A stretch of 64,000 nt of DNA from Auriscalpium vulgare (GCA_019915015.1 JAHBBC010000020.1:124001-188000); one strand, 5' to 3'. Shown: positions 45,501 to 55,826, counted from the stretch's first letter. Translations and numbers: made by a program. Notes: a model not told the origin generated them from the letters alone.

Positions 45501-46550
45501 GGAGGACGCCCTGTATCAGGTGAGTCGAGCACACGTCGAGCATCCTTCTAGAGTTGAGGCTAAACTGAAAGCTCAGGTCCGTCGCTCCCTACGGATACGA
45601 CATACCCACGTACAATTCAAGCGCGTCCACATTGCTGGTCCTGGGCAGAAGGCAAACACACGCGCACGCAACTACATCACCCGACTGATGGAGAAGGCCA
45701 CTCGTCATGTCCAGCGCTATCGTGCCGGTTACGCCGCACTGATTGAGCTGGACCCGAACGGCGCCTGGAAACAGAAGTTCAAGGAGCTCCGAGATACCGA
45801 CGTCCGCGCACCGCGCCAGGAAGCCAACACTCTCGGCAAGGGTCACTTCGAACAGAGCTGGATATGGCGCGCCTTGCGGGCAGATGCGCGCGATATTGTT
45901 GGCATGGATGACGATGCATCGGAGGCTGAGATCACAGACAGTGAGTATTACCCCGTTATCCCTCGAACAAACAGGCTGATGTCTTTGCATCCGAAGCTGT
46001 TCGTGTTGACTGGGTGAACGCAAAGTCTCGCGTTGACCGCTGGGAGGAAGAAATCGTGCTCCTTCAAGAGGAGATGCGTCGAGCGGTGCGATTCATGGAT
46101 GCACGCGCACAGCAGTGGAGGGCGTGCATTCCCAGTCGTCCCGAGGCCCGGCCTGACATCGTATCCGGGATCAAAGCGTACGCTCATCGTCAGGCCGCTC
46201 AGTTCGATGAGCTCAGCCATTCCTTTGTGTCCATCTGGAAGCCCGTCCTTGCGCAGTTCTCTCTCCCCGACCCCTGGCCTCTCGAATCCCCATCGCCTTC
46301 TACGGACACCAATCACATCGGCGCTGGCGACGCCAATCACGATGGCGCATGCGCTGCCGTCCCGATGCACGCCGCAGACAACAGCATCGTCGTCAACGAC
46401 GACACGGACGAAGAGCTCTCAGATGCCGACGCCTCGGACGCATCTGAAGAGTCTTCCCAAGGCGACGCCTCGCATACTCGGGAGCTGGATGGTGCAGATC
46501 TTGTGACAGCTGGTGGCGACGTGCACGATGTGATGGACGACATGTGGTAG
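42520..46550 (+). CDS. KDZ-superfamily transposase with CxC2-type cysteine cluster
   Basis: Predicted 1148 aa in 12 exons: 42520-42837, 42884-43105, 43153-43524, 43579-43772, 43828-43984, 44042-44193, 44243-44646, 44700-44876, 44937-45069, 45120-45519, 45577-45940, 45997-46550. All borders are GT-AG and all phases agree. The CxC2-like cluster is in exon 2 (PCSGCKTALGELRCTDC, then CSPC and HCGLPFHRIE). Candidate catalytic positions are the D of AVDANFKL (about residue 378), the D of SYDIACSFSKN (about 500) and the E of GRTHGEGIEGGW (about 566), with VPKFHLIAHGPKCQ between. The tail is acidic. The 57 nt intron 10 has no stop and keeps frame, so it could be retained. No disabling mutation was found; probably active or recently active. 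Confidence 0.9.
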
Positions 46551-46689
46551 ATAGTGCTCGAATTGGACATGTATGCGTGAGTAGCTATGAAATGGACATA
46601 TATGAGGACTTCAGGCGCAATTTGCGACGACATGGCGTGCGCTGCGATAGGATAAGTCATTCGGCACATTCTGAGTACCGGGCACACAA

Positions 46690-48300
46690 GAAAGTTATTA
46701 CTACACCGTTGGCTAAGTCTCGGGCATGCTAAGTCTTGTGCACGCTAGTAGTAAATACTATGTCGTGGCTTGGTGGCCTGATGTACAGCGAAGTCCTAAA
46801 GCCTTGAAGCACACGAGCAAGTAATTACTACTACGTCGCAATTTGAGGCACACGAGTTAGTACTACGTCGCAACCCAGCAGCAACTCGCGAGGCACGGTA
46901 GTAATGACCATGTCATAGGTTCCCATAATTTCAGCCAAGTCCCGACTCAAATGAGTAAGTATTTACTACGTTTTGGCGCAGCGGTGGCCTGGCGTCCTCG
47001 AGGCACGCTAATATTACTATACTACTTCACAGTCTAGTAGCCTGCTGCATAAGTCTCTACAACTATCAGGAAGGCGGTAGGAGGTAATCACTATGTCTCA
47101 GAGGTGGAAAGTAATTACTGCGTACCCGTACTAGCCTGCTATCGGCAACAGGAGTATTCTCCATACAGTATTTACTATCGCTGCGAAGTAATTCCATATG
47201 CAAAAAGTAGCTACCATATCCTATCCTATGAGAAATACTACCCAGTGGAAGCCGAAGTGAATACTCTGCGCTGCGCTTCGAAGTAATCCTGTAGGTACAC
47301 AGTAAATACTCTCAGAGAAATTACCATGTAGTAGACCCTGGTGAACGTCGGAGTAAATACTATGCGCTGCGGAGTAACACTATAGGTACAAAGTAAATAG
47401 CCTAGCGGAACGCGACGTGATTACTACGCGCTGCGACAGTAAGTACAAAGTAAATACAACATCCTATGAATTATTTCCGTACAGTAGACCCTAGCGGACG
47501 TCGGAGTAAATACTACGCCCTGCGGAACAACCCTATAGGTTAAATACTACACGCTGCAACTGTAGGTACAAAGTATATACCACATCCTATGAGCAATTAC
47601 TGTACAGTAGACCCTAGCGGACGTCGGAGTAAATACTACGTACTGCGGAACAACCCTATAGGTTAAATACTACACGCTGCAACTGTAGGTACAAAGTATA
47701 TACCACATCCTATGAGCAATTACTGTACAGTAGACCCTAGCGGCGGACGTCGGAGTAAATACTACGTACTGCGGAACAACCCTATAGGTTAAATACTACA
47801 CGCTGCAACTGTAGGTACAAAGTATATACCACATCCTATGAGCAATTACTGTACAGTAGACCCTAGCGGACGTCGGAGTAAATACTACGTACTGCGGAAC
47901 AACCCTATAGGTTAAATACTACACGCTGCAACTGTAGGTACAAAGTATATACCACATCCTATGAGCAATTACTGTACAGTAGACCCTAGCGGCGGACGTT
48001 GGAGTAAATACTACGTACTGCGGAACAACCCTATAGGTTAAATACTACACGCTGCAACTGTAGGTACAAAGTATATACCACATCCTATGAGCAATTACTG
48101 TACAGTAGACCCTAGCGGACGTCGGAGTAAATACTACGCGCTGCGGAACAACCCTATAGGTACAAAATAAATATATTGTATGAGAACTACTGCCTAGTGG
48201 ACTCTAGTAGACTCCGCAGTGAATACTACGCACTGCTAGGTTGGCTACTATGATATGTACTCGTATCAGCTACTAGTGGCACTTCGTATATACTACTATT
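46690..48300 (+). repeat. Right subterminal tandem array, 123/126 bp unit
   Basis: Six well-kept units lie between about 47480 and 48160, marked by ACAGTAGACCCTAGCGG at 47481, 47604, 47727, 47853, 47976 and 48102; spacing alternates 123 and 126 because of an extra CGG. Units contain GGAGTAAATACTACG and GTTAAATACTACACGC. More diverged AGTAAATACT-bearing sequence extends left to 46690. The unit differs from the left array except for this core motif. Confidence 0.88.
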
Positions 48301-48319
48301 ATAGGTACTACTACTACTA

Positions 48320-48332
48320 TACCTACCTACAC
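48320..48332 (-). repeat. Right terminal inverted repeat of the KDZ element
   Basis: GTGTAGGTAGGTA on the minus strand, pairing with 34557-34569. Confidence 0.5.
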
Positions 48333-48336
48333 AGTT

Positions 48337-48344
48337 GCTAGGAA
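48337..48344. other. Target-site duplication, right
   Basis: GCTAGGAA, identical to 34544-34551. Confidence 0.8.
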
Positions 48345-49473
48345 CTGCGGCGGCGGCGGCGTGGCGACAGCGAGAGTTGGCACGGTGTCCGCGCTTCCGG
48401 TGACGGCGATCACCATGAATGCGCCGGAGATCCGCTCCTTGTGAGTAGAGGTGACCATCGCGATGCGCACGATGGGGGCAGCGCGCTGCTCAGGCTGCAG
48501 CGGCGCTGAGGATTGAACGCAGACAGGTCCGCGGCTGTGGCCCGGTAGCTGTGCCGCGCACCATGGACGCAGGCCGGCGCACGAAGCGCGAGGTGCGCCA
48601 AAATCCAGAATGCCCTGCGCGTTGGCGACAGTGGTGCGAAGCTGCTGCAGTTCGCGCAGAGTGGCCGCGCGCCAGGCTTGCCACGGAGCTCCAGGCTCTC
48701 CGGGGACAGCGCGGGCATGCCGCGCAGCGAACATCTCCACGGCCGCAGCGTCGTCCACGAGCGTGTCGTTCTGCGAAATGTCGCGCCGCGTTAGATGCGC
48801 GAGGGGGGCGAGGTCCATGGCAGCGGCCCGCGCGCCTTCAAGCAAGCGCAAGTGGCGCCCCGGTAGCGCCGGCGAGCAGGCCTTTTGGGGTGTCATCAAA
48901 ACTAGGTTCGTGATATAAGTAATCCAGATCAAGCGTGCGGAGGAGCGGGGCCGGCGTGCATAGCTCGCGGATGCAGTGGGCATCAGTGGCGGTCCGTGTG
49001 CGCGTGCAAGATTGGCAGAGAGAAAAGCGAGGTCTGCGTGTGTCGGGACTGCTAGTACTGGAAGGTAGCTTAGTCTGGTAGTAGCACCGTGATTGCAAGT
49101 GATGCGTCCTGTGTGCGGGAGAGGTTGAAGGTGTCGGCGCAATGGGCACCGAGCATGAATGAATGAATGGCATGACTAGGCTATATAGTGTTGGAGGCCC
49201 ACAGCGAGGCGTCTTCAAGAGCGACGCTCCGCCACCGCCGGCAAACATGAGCGGCCGCGATCCATCCCGGTCGTCAGAATGCCCGTCGGAGGGCCGGGGC
49301 TTGGCGATGGAGGACAGGATACCGATGTGGAAGATACGGCAGAGGGGTGCGGGTGGGATGCGGGCGACGGGGAGGTGAGCGTTGTGCTGTGCAGCGTCTT
49401 GACCGGCGGCGGCGGTGCCCTCGTTGATCGGGTGTCCGCCGTGCATGTTCTCTGCGCCGTCGATGGTGTTCAT
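48337..49473 (-). pseudogene. N-terminal part of the F-box gene split by the KDZ element
   Basis: Starts MNTIDGAENMHGG and has the family F-box (ARIPPAPLCRIFH). A one-base shift follows, after which AAHVCRRWRSVALEDASLW is read in another frame. The frame at 48345-49142 carries the middle of the family sequence and ends with VPTLAVATPPPPQFL at the 8 bp repeat. On the other side of the transposon the sequence continues as ATRTVAARASACLH, which aligns with VARTLDALASAHL in gene E. The gene was probably already damaged, or decayed after insertion. Confidence 0.8.
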
Positions 49474-49638
49474 GCTGGTTGCTGAACAGAAACGTCTGCG
49501 CCCTGAGGCCTGAACTCCTACTTATAGATCGCATGAGAAAGAGTCGGCCACGCCGGCGCCGCGCTTCACGCTAAATCGAGCTTGTTGGATCCTTCAAAAG
49601 CATCGGCGTTTGGGAGCTGAGCTAGCTAAGAACCGCGC

Positions 49639-49677
49639 AGCCGAACAATATCTTCGCCAAGTCGCTTTCCTCCCAGC
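49639..49677 (+). promoter_or_regulatory. Conserved F-box upstream block, split gene
   Basis: AGCCGAACAATATCTTCGCC followed by AAGTCG, starting 166 bases upstream of the broken F-box start. Same block as upstream of B and C; the end of the block diverges here. Confidence 0.5.
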
Positions 49678-49931
49678 TCCACACCTCCACGCGCAGACAC
49701 CACCACCTCCTCGACCCCTGCTGTATGCATACTGCGACACGCGTCCGGGGTTTAGCACTGGATCGCCCCTCCATCGACTGTGTGCGCTCGGACAGGCATG
49801 ACGGCGGACGCCGGCCGATTGCCAGCCGGGAAGAGAAGACGCGCGCAACGGGGCGAGGTGAGCGCACCCATGCCCCGTGGCATGTGTGGCGCGCGCAACC
49901 AGTGTCGGCGCACGGCAGACGGGCCCGCGCA

Positions 49932-50571
49932 TCATGGAGTGGCGGCGCGACGGGAATGGGACGCAGGCGACAGAGCAGCGTGGTGGGAGAACGGCCGGCG
50001 AAGGGGCGACGCGGGAATGGCTCTGCTGGGCCCTCGATCGTGTTCGTCCGTGCCACTTGTCGAGGGGCGCGGTGGCATATAAGTAGCACCGCGTGGGGTA
50101 CGCTGGACGACGGCGTCTTCACGCACCCGGCGGGCGCCGCAGCACGGCCTGTGGCCCCTCCGCCTGCCCGCGCCCCCGCTCGTGGCACATATCAGCCGGC
50201 GTCGCCGCGGTGCCCGTGAGATACACCGGGGTCGAGATGGCGGTGGGCGTGGGGTGCGCGTCCGGGCGCGGCGTGCGCAGTCTGCGGGAGGATGAAGGAC
50301 AACGTCAGCGGGAATGGGAATGGGAATGGGGCGGTCGCGATGGATGGAAGGAGCGGGCGTACCGCTGCCAGCGTTGGAGTGTGCGCTCACCGGGCTGCGC
50401 GGGCGGCGGGGCGGGGGTGGGCTGCGGCGCGCTGCGTGGACAAAGATACGGATGTCGGTGGGGACGTGGCGGCGGAGGGCGCGGGGGCACGTACGTTGGC
50501 AGCAGCGCTGCGGGGTGCTGCTGGGTGGCGAGCGTGGCTGTGCAGGCGAGGAGGGCGAGGGCGACGCGCAT
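49932..50571 (-). CDS. Possible small secreted protein
   Basis: Tentative model of 155 aa: exons 50495-50571, 50391-50431, 49932-50281 join in phase with donors GTACGT and GTGAGC and acceptors GCAG. Exon 1 encodes a signal-peptide-like start (MRVALALLACTATLA), and TATATAG lies about 45 bases upstream. Exon 2 is Pro/Ala-rich (APQPTPAPPPAQP). Exon 3 is Arg/Pro-rich and in this frame unconvincing; an alternative frame reads LRTPRPDAHPTPTAISTPV, which is better conserved in the relic at 23830-24000. The gene probably exists in some form, but its 3' part is uncertain. Confidence 0.3.
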
Positions 50572-50649
50572 CGTGTGGGCGGGAGAGCAGAGGGAAGTGA
50601 GGCGAGGGGCTCTCTATATAGCGGGAAGGAGGAGCTGTACATATGGCGG

Positions 50650-53267
50650 ACGGTCGCGCGCGGTGACGCAGTGACGTGACGTGGACGCTGCCAGATCGCA
50701 GCGGCAGGCGACGCAGGGCGTGTGTGTGGGAACGCTCGGCGGCGGCGGAGGAGCACGCACAGACGCTGCCTTGTCTGAATCGGGCAAATGGATGCCTTGT
50801 GTCGCCCGCCGCCGACGCTGCAGATCGCGGAAAACGCGAAGCATACGAGCTTCCATCCGTCCAGACTCCAGCAGCGTGGGAGACGGATGCGCAGCTGTGC
50901 GAGAATCTGAAGGCGGATCCGCATGACGTGGACGTGGACGTTGACAGGCATGCGCTGATCGTCGACAGGCTGGACGACGGCGCGCACCTGCATCACGGTG
51001 AGTCGGTCCTGCCTGCCTGCTGTGAGGCCAGGACATGTCCTGGAGATACGGGCCAGGCCGGCTGCGTATCGATGTTTTCCGATTCGGCCGGTCGTCTCTG
51101 ACTGTTTGTCCCTGTTGGGCACGCACGCCCACAGTAACAGTTCCCCGTCACTGAACCACACCACACCAGGGGCTCGGCCTCCACACGACCACGCCTCTCC
51201 AGTTGGGCACCTGGCCCTCCCAGCTTCGCAGGCGAGGCGCTCTCCGCCGTCCGTCACGCGTCACTGCGCTTGCTCACTGATACCTGGCAGGCGCCTCCGC
51301 CTCGCCACCCGTCCATTCAAGAGACATGTACACATCGCGCGCAGACGGAGCACAAGCTGCTTGCCGAACACTCTCGCAGGTCGGCATAATGCTCCCATTT
51401 TATTTTGCGGTGCATTGGCCGGCCGACCGTGCATCCGCACTGTCCTATCCTGCAACGCAACTCGCGTGGATAGCCAAGGCCTGCCTGTTGTGCTTAGATG
51501 TCCTAGGGATATGCGGCGGGGCGGCTGCGTGTCCATTCTTTCCCCGGGCGACGAGCGGCTCAGCGGCACCTCCGAGCGGTGTCGCTCTGGTCACGCACCG
51601 TGCTACTACATGCATCGGGGCACGTCTCTCTTCGCTCCGAGTTCACCGCAAGCTCACTGATGAGCACGGTGAACCTGGCGCGCGCTCGTGGATCCAGGAC
51701 ATGCGCCGCTCGATGAGAAGAGAAATTTGGTTGCTGGAGACCACGCAGGTGCGTGTACATTGGTTCATCACAATGTGCGATCGCCTTGCTCACAGCAAGC
51801 TCGCGTACCGCAAAGGTGGGCTGCGCAATTATTGGCGCACGCGAGTGTGTGCCGCCCTGCCGCGTCACACGCCTGCGACCTGTAACCCAGAACCACCGCC
51901 TCGACGTCCGCATCCTGGATCATCGGTCCGCCGTCTCTGTCTGCCATGTCCGTATCCTCTTTCCGCCGGCGCACTGCGTCCGAGTCGACCGTGCCTGCCA
52001 GTGCGCGTCCCGGCAGGAGATACACCTGCAGGATTAGTGCTGCCCAGGTGCGCTGCCCCGCTCCCCCTGCGATCTTGACCCATCTTTATTGATTTTCGAG
52101 CAGCGCGTCCGCCCCCATCCTACGCACACATGTCCCGCGCACGCCGTCCGTGCGTCCATGCGCTCGTTCCGCCGCCGGCCCGCTCGCAGAGGTGCGCTTC
52201 CTTTTTGTCCTTGCCTGAGCATCTGCTCATGCACAAGTTGTATGCGCGCAGATCCGCGCCCAGCGCCCACCCGCCGTGCACTTTACCTCACGCGCTGTTT
52301 CACCTACGCATGTCACGCATGCGGGCTGCAGCAACTCCGGCCTCCGGCCTCCGGCCAGCGCGCGGCGCTCCGGCGCGACTATCCGTCCTTATCGACTCGG
52401 GGAATGGCTCCAGTCCGCGCCAGCAGGGGGAGACGATAACGCGATGCATCGTGTGCGAGGCGGAGTACCGGGCTGCTGTGGTAGATCAGCCTCGGGGCAC
52501 TGTTTCTGCGGTATGCTCTCAGGATACGTGGGTGCCCATCGTTTGATATAATATCTTTCAAGTACTTACAGCGCTTCAACGGGCACTGCGTCGATTGCAC
52601 CGTGTGCGCCGCCGTTGGGCCAGAGTCGTCCTGGTGACTGTCCGGCGTGTCCCCCGCGGTGCCTTGTGCGCACATCGCCCTCACCTGCTGGCTTTGTGGA
52701 AAGTCCGGCCGGGAGATGGAGGGGCGCGACCACCAAACACCTGCCACCCGTCTGTCGTGGTCCGCGACGCGTCAAGTTGTCGGCGAGGAACGACGCGCAG
52801 ATGGCATGCACCATGGAGCGCGCGGCAGGTGTTTTAAACACTCCACTCAGGGCGGACATGAACTTAAGCAGGCGCGTTTGCTCGTCTTCCATCCCTGCTT
52901 AGCTCGTTTTCCTTGGCCGCCGGCTCGACAGCGCGTTGTTCGTCTTCGTCAAAAGCGCGCTCGGGTGATGGCCTGCGTCGTGCGGCCAGACGCCGTGGAA
53001 CCCATGTGCATGCACCATGCGCGGGCTCCAGTCGCGGGTGGCACTGTGGGGACGCACACGAGGGACGAATATGGGTCTTTTGACAGACCGCCAGCAGTGA
53101 ACCAAGGTGCTCCCGCTGGTGATTTGTTGGAATGACACCTGGCTGACGAGTGGATTCCTTCGACTGCTTAGCAGCCGCAACGAGCACCCGCCCGCGCCAA
53201 ATAATAGATATGACAAATCAAGTCTGCCTGCAATCCGATCGATCAAGGGCCCTTGCTTGCAACGACC
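50650..53267. other. GC-rich spacer with decayed gene pieces
   Basis: No complete gene. Bases 51300-51870 are the second copy of the relic at 9802-10830 (reverse orientation). Bases 52090-52550 resemble 22900-23300. A minus-strand frame at 52566-52892 (MEDEQTRLLKFMSALSG) looks protein-like but stands alone. Confidence 0.4.
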
Positions 53268-54830
53268 ATGGCCGCCTTCAACATGCACGCAGACTCTGAC
53301 GAGATCAACACCAGCGCGGCTCAAGAAGCTGCACAGCACAACAGTCTTCCTGTGATGCGCCTCCCGCCCGAACTCCTCGGACGCATATTCTTCGTCCTCT
53401 CCTCCATCCACGCACCGCGATATGCGAAGAAGGGTAGCCTGGGATGGCTCACCGCCACTCATGTTTGCAAGCGGTGGCGCAGAGTCGCGCTTGAAGACCC
53501 CCCGCTGTGGGCATCCAACATCACTGTGCCGTTCGTGCGCGGTGGCCGTTGGACCGAAGCCTTCCTCTCCCGCGCACAGGACGCCCCGCTCGCAATCACG
53601 AAGCCACAAGGCCACTCCCCTTCATTTAGCGTTCCGACGCACGCAGTTGAACTCGCCTTTCTCATCGCCAATCTCGCGCGCACGGAAACATCTGTGTCTG
53701 GACGCCCACGATGCCCACCTCCGCGCGCTGTGCACGCCACGCCGGCCCCACTTCTCCGCACGCTCGATGTCAGATACCAATTGGCCAGAACGCATCGCGT
53801 GCGCGCCGGGGTGCCATTGAAGACGCCTCCCATCCTCTCCGAAGGCCTGCTCGGCGGTGCTGCCGGTGCGCCCGCTCTGCGCCACCTGCGGGTGGAGACG
53901 CAGGGCCCGCTGCCATGGACGTCCCCGCACCTCGCGGGTCTCCAGTCACTTGACGTCAACCAGCTCACCAGGACTGTCATCGGCGCCGAGGTCGGGGACA
54001 TGCTCACCGCCCTGGGTGGCATGGCCGCGCCAGAGCAGCTTGCGCTGCGGCTGCAGCTTGCCGCCCCTGCCGCAGCGCCGGCGCCCGTCATCGCACTCGC
54101 CGCGCTGCGCGAGCTCGCGCTGGAGACGACTGTCGACAGCGCGCGCCGCATCCTGGCGCGCGTTGCGCTCCGCGCGACTGTCAGTGTTCTGTGCGAGCTG
54201 AGCTGCTTCGGCGGCCTGCCCGCGGACCTGCCTGCATTCCTCAACACCGCCGCAGCCAGCATCGACGTGCGCGCCGCCCCGATTGTGCGCATCGAAATCG
54301 TGCGGACCGTGGTGGAAACGTCGTGGGCCGCGGATACTACGACTGTCGATATCAGCGCGTGGCGGGCGGAGAGCGCGGACATGCCCGCGCTGACGATGTC
54401 CTTCATGGGCGACATGCAGCTCCAGCAGGGCCTGGTCGCGCGAACACTGGACGCGCTGGCGTCCGCGCACCTCACGCTCCTCATCATGGGCAGCAACGAG
54501 GCCGACGCCGCGTGGCTCGCGGCGCTGCAGTGCGCGCACGCGCTGCGCCGCCTCTCGGTGGGCCGCCGCGCGGGGCAGCAGCTCTGTGCGGCGCTCGCGG
54601 CGGCGCCTGCGGGCTGTCTCCCCGCGCTGGTGCACGTCGCGCTCCAGGACGTCGGCTTTGGCGGCGGCGGCGATGGGCGCGCGCAGGTCTTGGCGCAGAG
54701 TCTGGCGCGACGGGCTCGCGCGGGATGCGCGTTGCGGGAACTCACTTTGGTCGGGTGTGGATTTGACGGCGCGCAGGTCTGCGGGCTGAGGGAAGCGGTG
54801 CCGGGTATGGAGGTTATATGCAAAGTGTAA
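53268..54830 (+). CDS. F-box-like protein E with LRR-like tail
   Basis: Predicted 520 aa in one frame. The F-box starts near residue 30 (MRLPPELLGRIFFVLSS), then ATHVCKRWRRVALED and LWASN, followed by leucine-rich repeat-like sequence and the family tail (APAGCLPALVHVALQDVGF, GCGFDGAQVCGLREAVPGM). The start is the ATG at 53268 (MAAFNMHADSDE), matching MASLNIV in gene F; the frame is open 15 bases further up but without ATG. The segment around the middle (TETSVSGRPRCPPPRAVH) departs from the paralogues and may reflect two compensating indels. Very GC-rich. Confidence 0.85.
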   Translation: MAAFNMHADSDEINTSAAQEAAQHNSLPVMRLPPELLGRIFFVLSSIHAPRYAKKGSLGWLTATHVCKRWRRVALEDPPLWASNITVPFVRGGRWTEAFLSRAQDAPLAITKPQGHSPSFSVPTHAVELAFLIANLARTETSVSGRPRCPPPRAVHATPAPLLRTLDVRYQLARTHRVRAGVPLKTPPILSEGLLGGAAGAPALRHLRVETQGPLPWTSPHLAGLQSLDVNQLTRTVIGAEVGDMLTALGGMAAPEQLALRLQLAAPAAAPAPVIALAALRELALETTVDSARRILARVALRATVSVLCELSCFGGLPADLPAFLNTAAASIDVRAAPIVRIEIVRTVVETSWAADTTTVDISAWRAESADMPALTMSFMGDMQLQQGLVARTLDALASAHLTLLIMGSNEADAAWLAALQCAHALRRLSVGRRAGQQLCAALAAAPAGCLPALVHVALQDVGFGGGGDGRAQVLAQSLARRARAGCALRELTLVGCGFDGAQVCGLREAVPGMEVICKV

Positions 54831-55374
54831 ATTGTGGTGCGCGGCTCGCTTTTGTTTTCATTCAATGCGCCGTCGTATGAATATGTGTGTGCTCATTGCC
54901 CAGGTCCCAGTGGCGTCACGTTGATCTCGGTTCCGTGCGCTGTCATGGCCACGCCGGCGCCTCAATTCATGCTAAATCGAGAGGCTTGTTCAACCCTCCA
55001 ACAGTTTCGGTTTCTGGAATGCCTTCGGAGGTAAATACGGCCGCCCAGCCGACGCAGCATCCAGGCCAAGTCGACTGGTCACCCAGATCGCGCCAGCAAA
55101 CTACTTGATGGGTGCACCTTCGAATTCAAGGATAGCTTTCAGCACCGGCGGGACTCGCTGGTCAGAGATGCTGAAGTATACGGAAAGCACAGTCGACCAA
55201 TGCCCTCTTGACATATGAAAGGTCAGCAGGATCAAGGGCAATCAAACATGCACTACGGCGTGCCTTTCCTTCGTGGGGAAAAAACCCTGGCGTTCGACCG
55301 ATCTGTCGTTCATCTGAGCGGTGTCGGCCACACCGCCGCGCGGCTCCAAGGCGGGCTGGAACATGGTACACCAT
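54831..55374. other. Orphan F-box upstream region
   Basis: Bases 54940-55200 match the 5' flanks of F-box genes C and D (CACGCCGGCGCC, CTAAATCGAG, GGCCAAGTCGACTGGTCA, TGGTCAGAGATGCTG) in the orientation of a minus-strand gene. However, the expected F-box gene is absent; the end of gene E stands in its place. This is a recombination scar. Confidence 0.5.
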
Positions 55375-55826
55375 TGGTCCTCTCACCTTTTCGCAAATGA
55401 CCTCTATCTCTCTCGCCTCGAGGAAATCTCTCTGGCCATGCAGTTTGTCCTCGACGACAGCCGTATGTCCGATCTGCTTCTCGCAGATGCTAATAATGAA
55501 GCGTACGTCCATTTCTCCTTCCACGACGCACTTCGCTCATCCTCATCGTGACTTGTCGCCTCTGGTATGAAAGTGCTCAACACGAACCCGAAGCCGTACC
55601 AGCCCCCCGTCGGCGCGTTGGCCGAGCCGATCTCCTCGACTGGGTCGGTGCGTCGTTCCACGAGCGTGACACGGGCAAGAGTTACTACGTCGATGACGCC
55701 GGGAAGAGCATTATGCGAGGCGAGTACTTCGCGCTGCGCGCGGAGGACGTGCAGGAACGCCAGGTCTCCTTGCTGACTTCAAGGCGACGGTGGTGGGCAT
55801 GGTGCCTTCAGAGGATGACGAGTAGG
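55375..55826 (+). pseudogene. Broken partial copy of gene U
   Basis: Contains the equivalents of exons 2 and 3 of gene U. The donor is kept (GTACGT), but the acceptor CTCCAG has become CTCTGG. A one-base loss after GCCGAGCCGAT shifts the frame, so DLLDWVGASFHERDTGKSYY continues in another frame, and a second indel follows at CAGGTCTCC. Exon 1 is missing. Confidence 0.75.

Larger units (their letters stand above)
34552..48336 (+). mobile_element. Complete KDZ-type DNA transposon, 13785 bp
   Basis: The element lies between two GCTAGGAA copies inside an F-box gene. Its ends are imperfect inverted repeats: GTGTCAGTAGTTA at 34557-34569 and GTGTAGGTAGGTA on the minus strand at 48320-48332 (10 of 13 match). 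From left to right it holds a 104 bp tandem array, a seven-exon minus-strand gene, a two-domain RNase H1-N-like gene, a small basic gene, the KDZ transposase, and a 123/126 bp tandem array. All four genes read open after splicing. KDZ elements are known from basidiomycetes, where many carry accessory genes; none of the accessory genes here looks like a TET/JBP oxygenase. The boundaries are inferred from the duplicated 8-mer and the split gene. Confidence 0.88.

Noticed and set aside
47480..48160. Telomere-associated repeat
   Set aside because: No TTAGGG-type repeat is present, and the array ends at the transposon border within a gene.
49932..51257. Open frame of 441 codons on the minus strand
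   Set aside because: Composition is that of a GC-rich shadow frame, there is no start context, and the region is better explained by short exon-like pieces. Only its last part is used in a tentative spliced model.
53253..53267. Non-ATG extension of F-box genes E and F
   Set aside because: The frame is open but begins with TTG; both genes have an ATG five codons later with a good context.
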